A DNA stretch of 64,000 nucleotides from Planotetraspora silvatica (GTDB lineage: Bacteria; Actinomycetota; Actinomycetes; Streptosporangiales; Streptosporangiaceae). Position numbers and translations under genes: made by a program. The notes beneath the pieces are model-generated. The model did not search any database. It worked only from the letters and a program-made list of their open reading frames with translations, and had not been told where the DNA came from. Position 1 is the stretch's first letter; each line of letters begins with the position of its first letter. Location of the stretch: positions 30,841 through 94,840 of the forward strand of contig NZ_BOOQ01000054.1 of the NCBI RefSeq assembly GCF_016863315.1. Reading direction: 5' to 3'. This document shows positions 8,174 to 15,772 of this stretch, in pieces.

Positions 8174-8659
8174 TTACGCCTCATCGCCTGGGGGATAGGC
8201 GAACCGGGTCAACAGATCCCTCAGTTGCTCGGGCTCGCCGGGCCCCAGTTGGGCGACCAGACGCTCAGCCAGCGGCTCCGCCGCCACATGGGCTGCATCG
8301 AAAAGCTCGACGCCCTGAGGCGTGATCTCCACTGCCCGCACCCGCCGGTCCCCCGGAACGGTCTTGCGTACGGCCAGCCCCCTACGCTCCAGATCGTCTA
8401 CAACCCGCATGATTCCCGCCTTGTCCGACCCCGTCGCCGCCGCCAGGTCCCGCTGCATCGTGGCTCCACGGTCGACTAGCACGATCAGCACGGCAAAATG
8501 CCGCAACTCGATGCCGAGCGGCCGAAGCGCCTCCGTCATCACCGCGGCCGCGCGCCAGTGCGCCTGGCGCAGCAGCAAGCCGAGAGCGAAAGGCGAGGCG
8601 TCCCCAGGGCGATCGGTCGCACGCAAAGGGGTGGTTCTGTGAGGAGTGTCACCGGTCAT
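8174..8659 (-). CDS. MarR family transcriptional regulator
   Basis: 161 residues with a canonical MarR winged helix: QAHWRAAAVMTEALRPLGI, HFAVLIVLVDRGA, QRDLAAATGSDKAGIMRVVDDLERRGL (recognition helix), and the wing VPGDRRVRAVEITPQG. ATG 8659. The promoter carries AT-rich repeats containing GGTATC/GATACC and the ATGGTATCATT block found also before the nitroreductase gene, indicating autoregulation plus control of the flanking redox genes. Such regulators usually lose DNA binding on contact with phenolic or oxidising ligands; the actual ligand is unknown. Confidence 0.5.
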   Translation of the reverse strand: MTGDTPHRTTPLRATDRPGDASPFALGLLLRQAHWRAAAVMTEALRPLGIELRHFAVLIVLVDRGATMQRDLAAATGSDKAGIMRVVDDLERRGLAVRKTVPGDRRVRAVEITPQGVELFDAAHVAAEPLAERLVAQLGPGEPEQLRDLLTRFAYPPGDEA

Positions 8660-8674
8660 GAGGACATATTACCC

Positions 8675-8712
8675 GATACCCTTTCATTTGATATGGTATC
8701 ATTTGATATTAA
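8675..8712. promoter_or_regulatory. marR promoter/operator region
   Basis: AT-rich stretch immediately upstream of marR. It contains GATACC (8675-8680) and GGTATC (8695-8700) as inverted arms, plus TGGTATCATTTGATATTA, an imperfect copy of the 7833-7850 palindrome. The local AT richness contrasts sharply with the surrounding high-GC DNA and suits a promoter with overlapping operator. Confidence 0.5.
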
Positions 8713-8929
8713 ATGCCGTGCTGTTGATGACGGACGGGGAGAGCGTCCCGTCGATTCTCCCCGTGGAGCGCCGACGGACCGGGCCTCGGCGGGTTCGCTC
8801 GAGGTGGTGATCGGGGAAGTTCGCCGCCGACCTCGAGTGGCGGCAGAAGGTCGGTTCGAGCATCTCGTCGGCTCCGTCGCCGGCCCATGCGACCTGGGAT
8901 CGGCGATGACGGCCTGAGGGGGCAGTGAA

Positions 8930-9796
8930 ATGAATGTGTTCGCTGACACGGCAGACATAGGGCAGACGCTCGGGCCGATCCAGCTCCTGCGCGCGCAACT
9001 GGCCGCGATCAACGTCAGCGACCTGAGCACCCGCATCCCGCAACCGCCCGGCCGCGGCGAGATCGCCCAGCTGGTGCGCACCATCAACCACACGCTCGGA
9101 CGTCTGGAGCAGGCCAAAGCCTCGACCGAACGAGCGCTGCAGCGGCAACGCCAGTTCGCCTCCGACGCCTCCCACGAGCTGCGCACCCCGCTGGCCGGCC
9201 TGCGCGTGCGACTGGAGGAGGCCCAGATGCATCCCTGCGTCACCGACCTGCCCGACCTGATCGGGCACGCGCTGGAGGACCTGGATCGGGTTCAGGACAT
9301 CATGACCGACCTGCTCCTGCTCGCCCGGCTGGGCGCCACCGTCCCCCAGGCCACTCAGCACGTCGATCTGACCAACCTGATCCGCACCGAGATCAGCCGG
9401 CGTACCGATCTCCACCCGGCAGTCTTGAACCTGGCCGACAGGGTCGTCGTCGATGCCGTGCCGGGGCAGATCGCAAGGGTGCTGACCAACCTGCTGGACA
9501 ACGCGCAGCGGCACGCCACCAGCCAGGTACGGGTACGGCTTCGCCACTCGGCAACGCACGCCGAGCTGGCGGTGAGCGACGACGGCGACGGCGTGCCCCC
9601 GGCCGACCGAGAACGGATCTTCCAGCGGTTCGTCCGCCTCGACGCCGCCCGCAGCCGTGACCGCGGAGGCACCGGCCTGGGCCTGGCCATCGCCCGGGAC
9701 ATCGCCACCGCCCACCACGGCACCCTGCACGTCCACCAAGCCGCGATCGGCGGGGCCAGCTTCATCCTGCGCCTGCCCCTGAGCGCCCCCGCCTAG
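8930..9796 (+). CDS. N-terminally truncated sensor histidine kinase
   Basis: 288 residues starting in the HAMP region (LLRAQLAAINVSDLSTRIP). A complete kinase core follows: H-box FASDASHELRTPLAGL, N-box LLDNAQRHAT, G1 DDGDGVP, F-region RIFQRFVRLD and G2 GGTGLGLAIARD. What is missing is the usual N-terminal sensor with two transmembrane helices (normally ~150-200 residues), and no response regulator gene is adjacent. ATG 8930 has a purine-rich TGAGGGGGCAG upstream, so expression as a soluble kinase is possible. More probably it is the 3' part of a kinase gene cut by rearrangement. A related, more degraded kinase relic lies at 11880-12150. Confidence 0.5.
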   Translation: MNVFADTADIGQTLGPIQLLRAQLAAINVSDLSTRIPQPPGRGEIAQLVRTINHTLGRLEQAKASTERALQRQRQFASDASHELRTPLAGLRVRLEEAQMHPCVTDLPDLIGHALEDLDRVQDIMTDLLLLARLGATVPQATQHVDLTNLIRTEISRRTDLHPAVLNLADRVVVDAVPGQIARVLTNLLDNAQRHATSQVRVRLRHSATHAELAVSDDGDGVPPADRERIFQRFVRLDAARSRDRGGTGLGLAIARDIATAHHGTLHVHQAAIGGASFILRLPLSAPA

Positions 9797-10198
9797 TGAT
9801 CCTCAACCCATGGTCCGGCCCGCTACAGGGAGCCGAGGAGTATCCGCGCGCTTCAAACGCTGACGCCCGGGCGTCAGCGTTGACGTGGTGGAGCGGGTGT
9901 AGCTCGGCCACCGGCCTCCTCGGCAGTACTGGCGTCGCAGCTGTCTCCACTTGACGCGGCGGTGTCTGCGCCGGATCCACCGCAGGGCCGTTGACGCTTG
10001 CCTCTTTCTCGATCTTCTGACGCTCCCGTGTGACAGGCGGAAGCCCGTCGTTGGCGCTGTGCCTCCTTCGGGTGTTTTAGAAGTCGGTGATCCAGGTCGC
10101 AAGGCCACCGACATTTTCTGGTGGCCCTGTCGGCCCACGCCCCGGGCAGCGGAATAGGACGCCTCCCCACGCCAGGGAAGCGGCACTGGGGACGCCGG
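9797..10198. other. intergenic, no gene supported
   Basis: About 400 bp between converging genes. All frames here are short or low-complexity Arg/Ser-rich. The only structure seen is the hairpin at 10103-10126. Confidence 0.5.
10103..10126 (-). terminator. hairpin downstream of the glycerophosphodiesterase gene
   Basis: GGCCACC and GGTGGCC form a 7-bp perfect stem around a 10-base loop, about 70 bp beyond the minus-strand stop at 10199. A T-run is absent, so it would be a non-canonical actinobacterial terminator. Moderate support only. Confidence 0.5.
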
Positions 10199-10753
10199 TC
10201 AGGCGGCGCGCTGATACATGTTGATCTCGTCCACGGTGGTCAGCTTCTCGAAGGACTCGTCATCGGCCTTCTCGTTGCCGGCGCGTTGGTCCGGGGTGGC
10301 GGCCAGTTCGCTCAGCACGTCTGGCTTGTCGGTGATGATGCCGTCTACGCCGTAGGAGGTCATGCGGCTCATGTCGTCGGGATCGTTCACGGTCCAGGTG
10401 AAGATCTTCATGCCGTTGTCGTGTACGCACTTGACGTAGGAGGGGGTGACGTCGGCGTACGGCGGGTTGATCTCGTCGGCGAATTTGGCGAGGTCGTCGA
10501 GATCCGCGGTCCTCGGTGTCCCGAGCAGGCCGATGGGCACCTGGGGCAGCTCCTTGTTGAAGGTACGCAGGGAGTCCCTGTCGAACGACTGGATGACGAG
10601 CCGGTTCTCGCTGAGCCACGAGGAGTTGCGGCGCAGCGTGCCGGCGATGCGGCCCTCGATGCCCGGGTAGAGGTGCGGGGACTTGATCTCCAGCCGCAGG
10701 TCGAGCCCGCTTCCCCGCATCGCGCCCAGCGCCTCGCCGAGAGTGCCGGCTGA
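10199..10753 (-). pseudogene. glycerophosphodiester phosphodiesterase, 5'-truncated
   Basis: The minus frame encodes the C-terminal half of a GDPD TIM barrel: LDLRLEIKSPHLYPGIEGRI (metal-binding EIK), RLVIQSFDRDSLRTF, MKIFTWTVNDPDDMSRM and YGVDGIITDKPDVL. The N-terminal HRG(G)-x-x-x-ENT motif and signal peptide are absent. Reading upstream, similarity continues (AGTLGEALGAMRGSG) until about 10750, where the sequence switches abruptly to a plus-strand lytic transglycosylase gene, also 5'-truncated. The half enzyme lacks catalytic residues and should be inactive. ATG 10720 could still start a 173-residue product. Confidence 0.5.
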
Positions 10754-11656
10754 TCGTGGCAGCCGTATGCGTGGCCATCGGATTGCCTCTCGGGCTGATC
10801 CTCGGATTCACGGCAATGGGCGGCTCGCCGGGCTGCGGCCGCGGCCGGCCGGAGGGCATCCCGCCTGACTACCTGCGCCTGTATCGGCAGGCAGCGGACG
10901 CATACGGCATCCCGTGGGCGGTACTGGCAGGGGTAGGGAAGGCCGAGAGCGACCACGGGCGTGGCGTCGCTACGGGAATCCGCGCGGGCGCCAACGCCGC
11001 TGGTGCGATGGGGCCGATGCAGTTCCTCGGCTCGACCTGGCAGGCCTACGGCGTGGACGGTAATGGCGACGGCCGAGCGAATGTCTACGACCCGGCTGAC
11101 GCGATCCCCTCGGCGGCGCGATACCTGAAGGCGAGCGGCGCACCCGCCGACCTGTATCGCGCGATCTGGCGCTACAACCACGCGGACTGGTACGTGCGTC
11201 GTGTGCTTGAGTTCGCCCGCAAATACTCCTCCGAGCCTGTGGGGGAGGAGTTCTGCTCGTTGCCTGTCGCACCTAGTGCCGCCGCGGGGCGGGTCATCGC
11301 GTATGCGCGGATGCAGCTCGGCAAGCCGTACGCGTGGGGCGCTGAAGGGGCCAGGCTCATTCGATTGCTCGGGCCTGACGATGCGTGCCTATCAGTACGC
11401 CGGGATCGCGATTCCGCCCGTGGCCGCTGATCAGTGGCGGCGTGGTCCGGTGGTTGCTCGCGGCCAGGAGCAGGCAGGCGACCTTGTGTTCATGCATCCG
11501 CAGTCTGCTGGGCCGGGGCATGTCGGTGTGGTGGTCGGGCCAGGTCAGATGATTCACGCGCCGCGTACCGGCGATGTGGTGCGATACGCGTCCTATTCCG
11601 CTCGTTCTGACGTGGTCGGGTTCACCCGGCCGGCTAGCTACTTGGAGAAGAGATGA
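10750..11656 (+). pseudogene. lytic transglycosylase / NlpC-P60 (C40) peptidase, frameshifted
   Basis: The first frame gives a membrane anchor (AVCVAIGLPLGLILGF), then a transglycosylase domain with catalytic Glu in GVGKAESDHGRG, AMGPMQFLGSTW, YDPADAIPSAARYLKASG and YNHADWYVRRVL. The C40 peptidase starts at RVIAYARMQLGKPYAWGAEG. There the frame breaks in a run of four G (around 11346-11350): removing one G joins it to GPGSFDCSGLTMRAY (catalytic Cys) and PGHVGVVVGPGQMIHAP (catalytic His). Such bifunctional wall hydrolases belong to actinobacterial conjugative elements, where they open the cell wall for DNA transfer. The 5' end is fused to the truncated GDPD gene, so the native start is lost. 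Confidence 0.5.
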
Positions 11657-11874
11657 AGGTCCTAACGCTGGCGGAGCTGCAGCACCTACCGGCCACCATC
11701 GACCTGCTTACGGCCGCGCGGGCCCTTGGCATTGGCAGGACCAAGGCGTACGAGCTGGCCAAGAAGGGCGAATTCCCGTGCCGAATCATCCGCGTAGGCG
11801 TGGCCTACCTGGTCCCAACGGCAGAGTTGCTGAAGCTACTCGGGATTGACCTGCCGATGTCGACCTCGTTGTAG
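11653..11874 (+). CDS. excisionase-like helix-turn-helix protein
   Basis: 73 residues; its ATG overlaps the TGA of the wall-hydrolase gene (ATGA at 11653-11656). LLTAARALGIGRTKAYELAK followed by GEFPCRIIRVGVAYLVPTAELLKLLG is the MerR-like/Xis helix-turn-helix plus wing found in excisionases of integrative elements. It normally sits just before the integrase and helps direct excision. No integrase follows here, so the element is incomplete. Confidence 0.5.
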   Translation: MKVLTLAELQHLPATIDLLTAARALGIGRTKAYELAKKGEFPCRIIRVGVAYLVPTAELLKLLGIDLPMSTSL

Positions 11875-11879
11875 CGACC

Positions 11880-12150
11880 GGTCCGCCGCGCTCGGCCCTG
11901 GCCCGGGCGATGGCCACGACACACGGCCGCGTCCCGTCCCGGCCGCGACAGCGGGCGTCGTTCGCGCAGGATGGGGCGGCTCCAACCGCACCAGCTCCGC
12001 CGCCGGGCGGCTCGGTGACTCGGCTGGACAGGTCGTCGACGTCGATGGCGGCCAGTTCGGTGCGGATGGCCGCGATCCCCTTCGCCGCGGGATGTTCTGC
12101 CCAGAGGTTGCGTACGCGGCTGACGGATGGCCGACCGACGCCCGGCGCCA
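11880..12150 (-). pseudogene. degraded sensor histidine kinase relic
   Basis: The minus strand gives AAIRTELAAIDVDDLSSRVT-EPPGG, the linker after HAMP that also occurs in the 8930-9796 kinase (AQLAAINVSDLSTRIPQPPG). After what must be a large internal deletion, a corrupted G2-like box follows (DARCRGRDGT...AIARARAERGG). Dimerisation and N-box regions are gone. A dead fragment. Confidence 0.5.
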
Positions 12151-12157
12151 TCCGCCG

Positions 12158-12834
12158 CCTCATCCGTCCGGCTGTGCGTTCTCAAGACACGGGTAAGAAG
12201 GAGAGCCCTTCCCGGTACCAACGTTTAGTTGAACGCGCAAGCGGGCTCTGACTGCACCAACTCGACGCCTGGCTACGGCCCGTCGCCTCCGCCGGTGGTC
12301 TCGACTTGGAGAGGCCATCGAGGGGTGCGGGGTGGGTGCTTCCTGGGGCTCGCTCGGCCAGTCACGAGGGCGAATGTGGCCAGCCAAAGGATCGATGAGG
12401 GGAAACGGAATGAAGGCAGTGGTTGGGGAGACCGTCGTGGCCGAGGCTGCGAACGAGGCGGTAGTCAGGATGGAGGGGAATGCCTACTTCCCGCCGGACT
12501 CAGTTGTGGCCGGCGTGCTCCTCGACAGCCCAACGCCCTACACCTGTCCCTGGAAGGGGAGGGCGCAGTATCACGACGTCCTGGTCGGCGAGACGGTGCT
12601 CAGGGACGGGGCTTGGTCCTATCCGGACATCAAGGAGTCGGCGGCGGTCCGTGTTGGCCGCGACTTCAGTGGCTATGTCGCTTTCGATGTGCGCCAGGTT
12701 CGGATCGAGAGCTGACCAATCAAGCCGATCATCCAACAACAGATGCGACGGACGAACCTCCAAGATCTCGCCCAGGAGATCCTCGCGCCGCCTGCGAAGG
12801 CCGCGATCTTCTTGACCGTGGTGGTCAGCCGTGG
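12158..12834. repeat. duplicated segment, copy 1 (second copy at 58695-59353)
   Basis: From CCTCATCCGTCCGGCT to about 12834 the sequence is nearly identical to 58695-59353. It includes ~250 bp of leader, the whole DUF427 gene and ~115 bp downstream. Copy 1 carries about 18 extra bases around 12226-12250. Identity stops abruptly at both ends, on the right against a 5'-truncated 6-phosphogluconate dehydrogenase gene. No terminal inverted repeats or target duplications were seen. Confidence 0.5.
12410..12715 (+). CDS. DUF427 domain protein, copy 1
   Basis: 101 residues starting at ATG 12410 behind GATGAGGGGAAACGGA. The DUF427 signature is clear: N-terminal VAEAANEAVVRMEGNAYFPP, the core PTPYTCPWKGRAQYHDV and the C-terminal WSYPDIKESAAVRVGRDFSG-YVAF. 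DUF427 domains are small beta-barrel proteins of unknown biochemical role in actinobacteria. The second copy (58929-59234) differs by only a few residues (for example VLVGET versus VVVGGT). An upstream in-frame extension exists but is not needed. Confidence in family is high, in function nil. Confidence 0.5.
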   Translation: MKAVVGETVVAEAANEAVVRMEGNAYFPPDSVVAGVLLDSPTPYTCPWKGRAQYHDVLVGETVLRDGAWSYPDIKESAAVRVGRDFSGYVAFDVRQVRIES

Positions 12835-13454
12835 GCGCGAACCTGGTCCGCCGGCTCATGCGGGACGGCCATCGGTGTGTCGGGTACGCTCGCACTGAGA
12901 GCACCGTGCAGCAGCTTGCCGGTGAGGGTATGGTCGGCGCGGCCTCGCTGGCGGATCTGGTGGCGAAACTTGACAGGCCGCGCGTGGTCTGGTTGATGGT
13001 GCCAGCCGCGGCCGTGCAGCCCACGCTTGACCAGCTCGTTGGGCTGCTCGACCCGGACGATGTGGTGATCGACGGCGGAAACTCCTACTACCGGGACGAC
13101 ATCGCCCGCGCCGAGCAACTCGCCACGCACCAGATCCACAAGGTGAGCATGGTCGGGCGCACCGAGTCCCGGGCCCGCGCCGACGGTGTTACCGTCCGTA
13201 TCGTGGAGTACGACATCGGCAAGGCCATGGTCCGCCGCGTCGGCTACACCGGCCGGGCGAACCTTGTCGTCGACGCCGGCCGCCGGGCACTCCTCGGGGC
13301 CACCTGCGTCGACTCAGACGTGGCTGACCTGCAGCACTCGGCCACCATCGCGGTGAACGCCGAGGTCCCCCTCGACCGGCTGTGGCACGCCGTTCCGCCG
13401 TTCCCGACCGTCAGTGAATTCTGGCTACGCCTGCTGGAGCAGTACGGCCTGTGA
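12831..13454 (+). CDS. chimeric ORF: 6-phosphogluconate dehydrogenase N-part fused to flavoprotein disulfide reductase C-part
   Basis: Residues 1-~102 match the NADP-binding domain of 6-phosphogluconate dehydrogenase: MGANLVRRLMRDGHRCVGY, WLMVPAAAVQPTLDQL and the hallmark IDGGNSYYRDDIARAEQL. From about base 13140 the same frame continues with the dimerisation domain of a pyridine-nucleotide-disulfide oxidoreductase: MVGRTESRARADGVTVRIVE, YTGRANLVVDAGRRALLGAT, HSATIAVNAEVPLDRLWHAV and PPFPTVSEFWLRLLEQYG. The N-terminal MIGLGRMG part is lost at the edge of the DUF427 repeat. Neither half has an active site, so activity is unlikely; the frame has nevertheless stayed open. A rearrangement product. 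Confidence 0.5.
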   Translation: MGANLVRRLMRDGHRCVGYARTESTVQQLAGEGMVGAASLADLVAKLDRPRVVWLMVPAAAVQPTLDQLVGLLDPDDVVIDGGNSYYRDDIARAEQLATHQIHKVSMVGRTESRARADGVTVRIVEYDIGKAMVRRVGYTGRANLVVDAGRRALLGATCVDSDVADLQHSATIAVNAEVPLDRLWHAVPPFPTVSEFWLRLLEQYGL

Positions 13455-13609
13455 GGCTCGCGCGCCACCCACCGCAGCGCGTTGGCCGACCAGCCCGCCA
13501 CCCGTCCCGATCCTCGTCCACGGTGGCTGGGGCGATCGGGTGAGGCGCTGGGTGGTCAGCCGGCCACCGTGCGGCGTTTGTCGTGCGCTCGGATGGGGAG
13601 GTGCGGACC

Positions 13610-14119
13610 GTGTCGATGGTGTTCGGATCCCTGCACGACCTGTGGTGGGTCGTGGCCAAGAGCCTGCTGCTATACGCCACTGCCGTGGTCTGCTTCCGCA
13701 TCGGTGAACGTCGGACGCTGGCCGAGATGTCGGCGTTCGACTTCGTCGCGGCCGTTGCCGCCGGAGCTATCGTCGGTCGGGTGCCTAATGCGCATGATGC
13801 CGGTTACCTGGCCGGCGCGGCGACCCTGGTAACGATCCTCCTCGCCCACCGGCTCACCGCCCGGCTGCGCTTCCGGCCGTTGTTCGCCAAGCTGATCGAC
13901 CACCCGCCGCGACTGCTGGTCGCCGACGGCAAGGTGCTGGACGCCGAGCTTCGCCGCAGCGGCCTGACCCGCCATGACCTGTACGGCCTGTTGCGCCAGC
14001 ACGGCGTTGACGAGCTCGCCTCCGTGCGGTTCGTGGTATTCGAACAACGGGGCCAGGTGTCGGTCGTGCGGCGCGGCGCTGCCCCCACCGACACAGAACT
14101 CCTGCGCGACCTGTCATGA
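13610..14119 (+). CDS. DUF421 (YetF/YcaP-like) membrane protein
   Basis: 169 residues. GTG 13610 sits 8 bp behind GGGGAGG, better than the other in-frame GTG/ATG codons. The N-terminal half is membranous (WWVVAKSLLLYATAVVCFRI, FVAAVAAGAIVG, YLAGAATLVTILLAHRL). The C-terminal half has the DUF421 beta/alpha unit: LIDHPPRLLVADGKVLDAEL, SGLTRHDLYGLLRQHGV, LASVRFVVFEQRGQVSVV. The family includes YetF of Bacillus; its role in actinobacteria is unknown. Family call is confident. Confidence 0.5.
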   Translation: MSMVFGSLHDLWWVVAKSLLLYATAVVCFRIGERRTLAEMSAFDFVAAVAAGAIVGRVPNAHDAGYLAGAATLVTILLAHRLTARLRFRPLFAKLIDHPPRLLVADGKVLDAELRRSGLTRHDLYGLLRQHGVDELASVRFVVFEQRGQVSVVRRGAAPTDTELLRDLS

Positions 14120-14162
14120 GTCGGCCAGGAACACCAGCTCCATGCGCTGCCACACACCCGGG

Positions 14163-14294
14163 CCAGCCCTGCCGGTCATAGTGATGGGCAACGCCAGCAT
14201 GGAGGTACGGCGCGTCGCGCACCGGATCACCACCAGCAACGACGACGAGGGCTTCGCCAACGCGGTCCAGCGGTACGTGCTGCCCCGTGGTTGA
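14163..14294 (+). pseudogene. C-terminal stump of a Cof-type HAD hydrolase
   Basis: A short plus-strand frame reads VIVMGNASMEVRRVAHRITT followed by SNDDEGFANAVQRYVLP and TGA. This matches the last ~40 residues of Cof/SupH-type HAD phosphatases (MGNA...VK..A...T.sNdedGva.ai). Nothing upstream resembles the rest of the enzyme, so only a 3' fragment remains. Confidence 0.5.
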
Positions 14295-14415
14295 GCTGGA
14301 AGACCGGCGGAGCACGCCCGGGCCGACGGCCCGGCTGGACAACCGGGCGCCGCACCGTCGAACGTGCGGGCCTCCTCGCTGCGGTAGAACGCGGCCCGTA
14401 AGCGCGGTGAGCGCT

Positions 14416-14835
14416 TCAACCCTCCGCGTCCGGGCTTGCGGATGGGCCCGCCCGGTGTGTCCGGGCCGCCTGAGCCACCACTGTGGCCCCGCTGGTCAGG
14501 GCGCGCCGCCATGGCGGTACCCCGTCGATCTCGATCTGGAGGGAGAAGCTGAGGAACGTCCTGATCAAGACGATCAACCCGAGGACCGTCACGCTCTGGA
14601 GCGTCGGCGAGATCGTCACGGTACGGATCAGGTCGGCCGCAACCAGGATTTCCACGCCCAGCAACAGCACGCCACCGAACGTCTCACGCAATGCCTGGTA
14701 TCCACGGCGGCCGCCCGCGGCGCGCCAGATCCGTGCCGCAACGATGACCGACCACACCAGGCCCAGGATCAGGACACCGACGCCGAACGCCTCGAAGCTC
14801 TGCGCCACGTGTTTCATCACGTCCGTGAAAGCCAT
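14416..14835 (-). CDS. DUF1622 family membrane protein
   Basis: 139 residues, ATG 14835. Three hydrophobic segments: FGVGVLILGLVWSVIVAA, ETFGGVLLLGVEILVAADLI and SVTVLGLIVLIRTFLSFSL, the last running into EIDGVPPWRR. This is the diagnostic DUF1622 pattern (conserved RTFLSFSLQIEIDG). Function unknown. The C-terminal tail (TSGATVVAQAARTHRAGPSA) is longer than usual and low in complexity. No operon partner. Confidence 0.5.
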   Translation of the reverse strand: MAFTDVMKHVAQSFEAFGVGVLILGLVWSVIVAARIWRAAGGRRGYQALRETFGGVLLLGVEILVAADLIRTVTISPTLQSVTVLGLIVLIRTFLSFSLQIEIDGVPPWRRALTSGATVVAQAARTHRAGPSASPDAEG

Positions 14836-15067
14836 TGCTGAAGCCCCCGTGGTGCTTTCCTCAACCGTGTCGTTCCACGCGATCAGCGCGTACTCGGAAC
14901 TCGGTCCGCCCGTCCCCGCTGGCGGGGCCGTCGGGCCGCCACGACGAGGACCTGACCGGCCGTCGCCATTGGCTGGCGTTGCAGTGCACCCAGACTAATA
15001 CGTGAATGGACCCCAGCCCAGGTAGGCGGCAGCGGACCCAGGCCGTTGATCGTGGGCGAGGGTCACG

Positions 15068-15505
15068 TCAGGCGTGCAGGTCAGGCGGCCAGTTCCAGGT
15101 GACCGTATGGCCCAGGGCTTCGAGCTTGGCGCTCTCACCTGGCCGGATGACATTCTCGGCAAGCGCACGGCTCGCGCTACCGCCTGAACTGGATCACTTC
15201 GGAACGTGTGCGTGTCGATCTGAGCGCGCAGACTCTTCAGCCATTCCAGGTCGCGTATGAACGCCTCCGTATCCGGTCCGAGTGCCCGCCGTTCCCACCG
15301 GTCACAGCCGCTCTCCCAGCACTGACAGGAAGCGGCGGGACAGCGACCGGGAGTCCGCCTGGTCCAGCTTCGGCCGCGCTGTCAACTCGGTTCCGAAGGC
15401 GTAGTTCTCCAACATGCACGAGAAAGGAACGACGTCGACCCGCAACTTCCGCTTGCCGACCTGGCTGGTGAGCGCCTCGAGCACGTTGGCGAACTGGTCC
15501 GACAA
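15068..15505 (-). pseudogene. frameshifted gene of unrecognised family
   Basis: The minus strand reads MSDQFANVLEALTSQVGKRK then VDVVPFSCMLENYAFGTELT and RRFLSVLGERL before a stop at 15302. A second frame resumes at once with RWERRALGPDTEAFIRDLEW and LKSLRAQIDTHTF. A third gives ALAENVIRPGESAKLEALGH then TVTWNWPPDLHA before TGA (15068-15070). The three blocks read like one ~145-residue hydrophilic protein broken by two frameshifts. I do not recognise the family. Confidence 0.5.
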
Positions 15506-15772
15506 CTCGGCGACCTCCGGGTCGGGGCGTCTCGTCGCTTCCGTACCCCTGTACGCGACCTTCCCGGCATGGCAAGGCCGCAGCTGAGCCAGCGACTGAT
15601 ATACACGTGCCCGCGTACGGGAGGATGATGCGCCCGTTATGTGCTGCTTGAGGAACGTGTGATCTTCGCGCCGGGCGGGCGGAGCGCTCCATTTTCATGC
15701 CTTTGCCGTGATTTTCCCGGCTCGTGCGTAACATCGTCGCCTTCCCCGGGTATCGACAGCGCGGGAACACTG

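Noticed and set aside
12158..12834. DUF427 repeat as an insertion sequence or MITE
   Set aside because: No terminal inverted repeats, target duplications or transposase; called a duplication only.
15006..15260. Plus-strand ORF 15006-15260
   Set aside because: Low-complexity; the minus strand here gives the better, though broken, protein-like reading.
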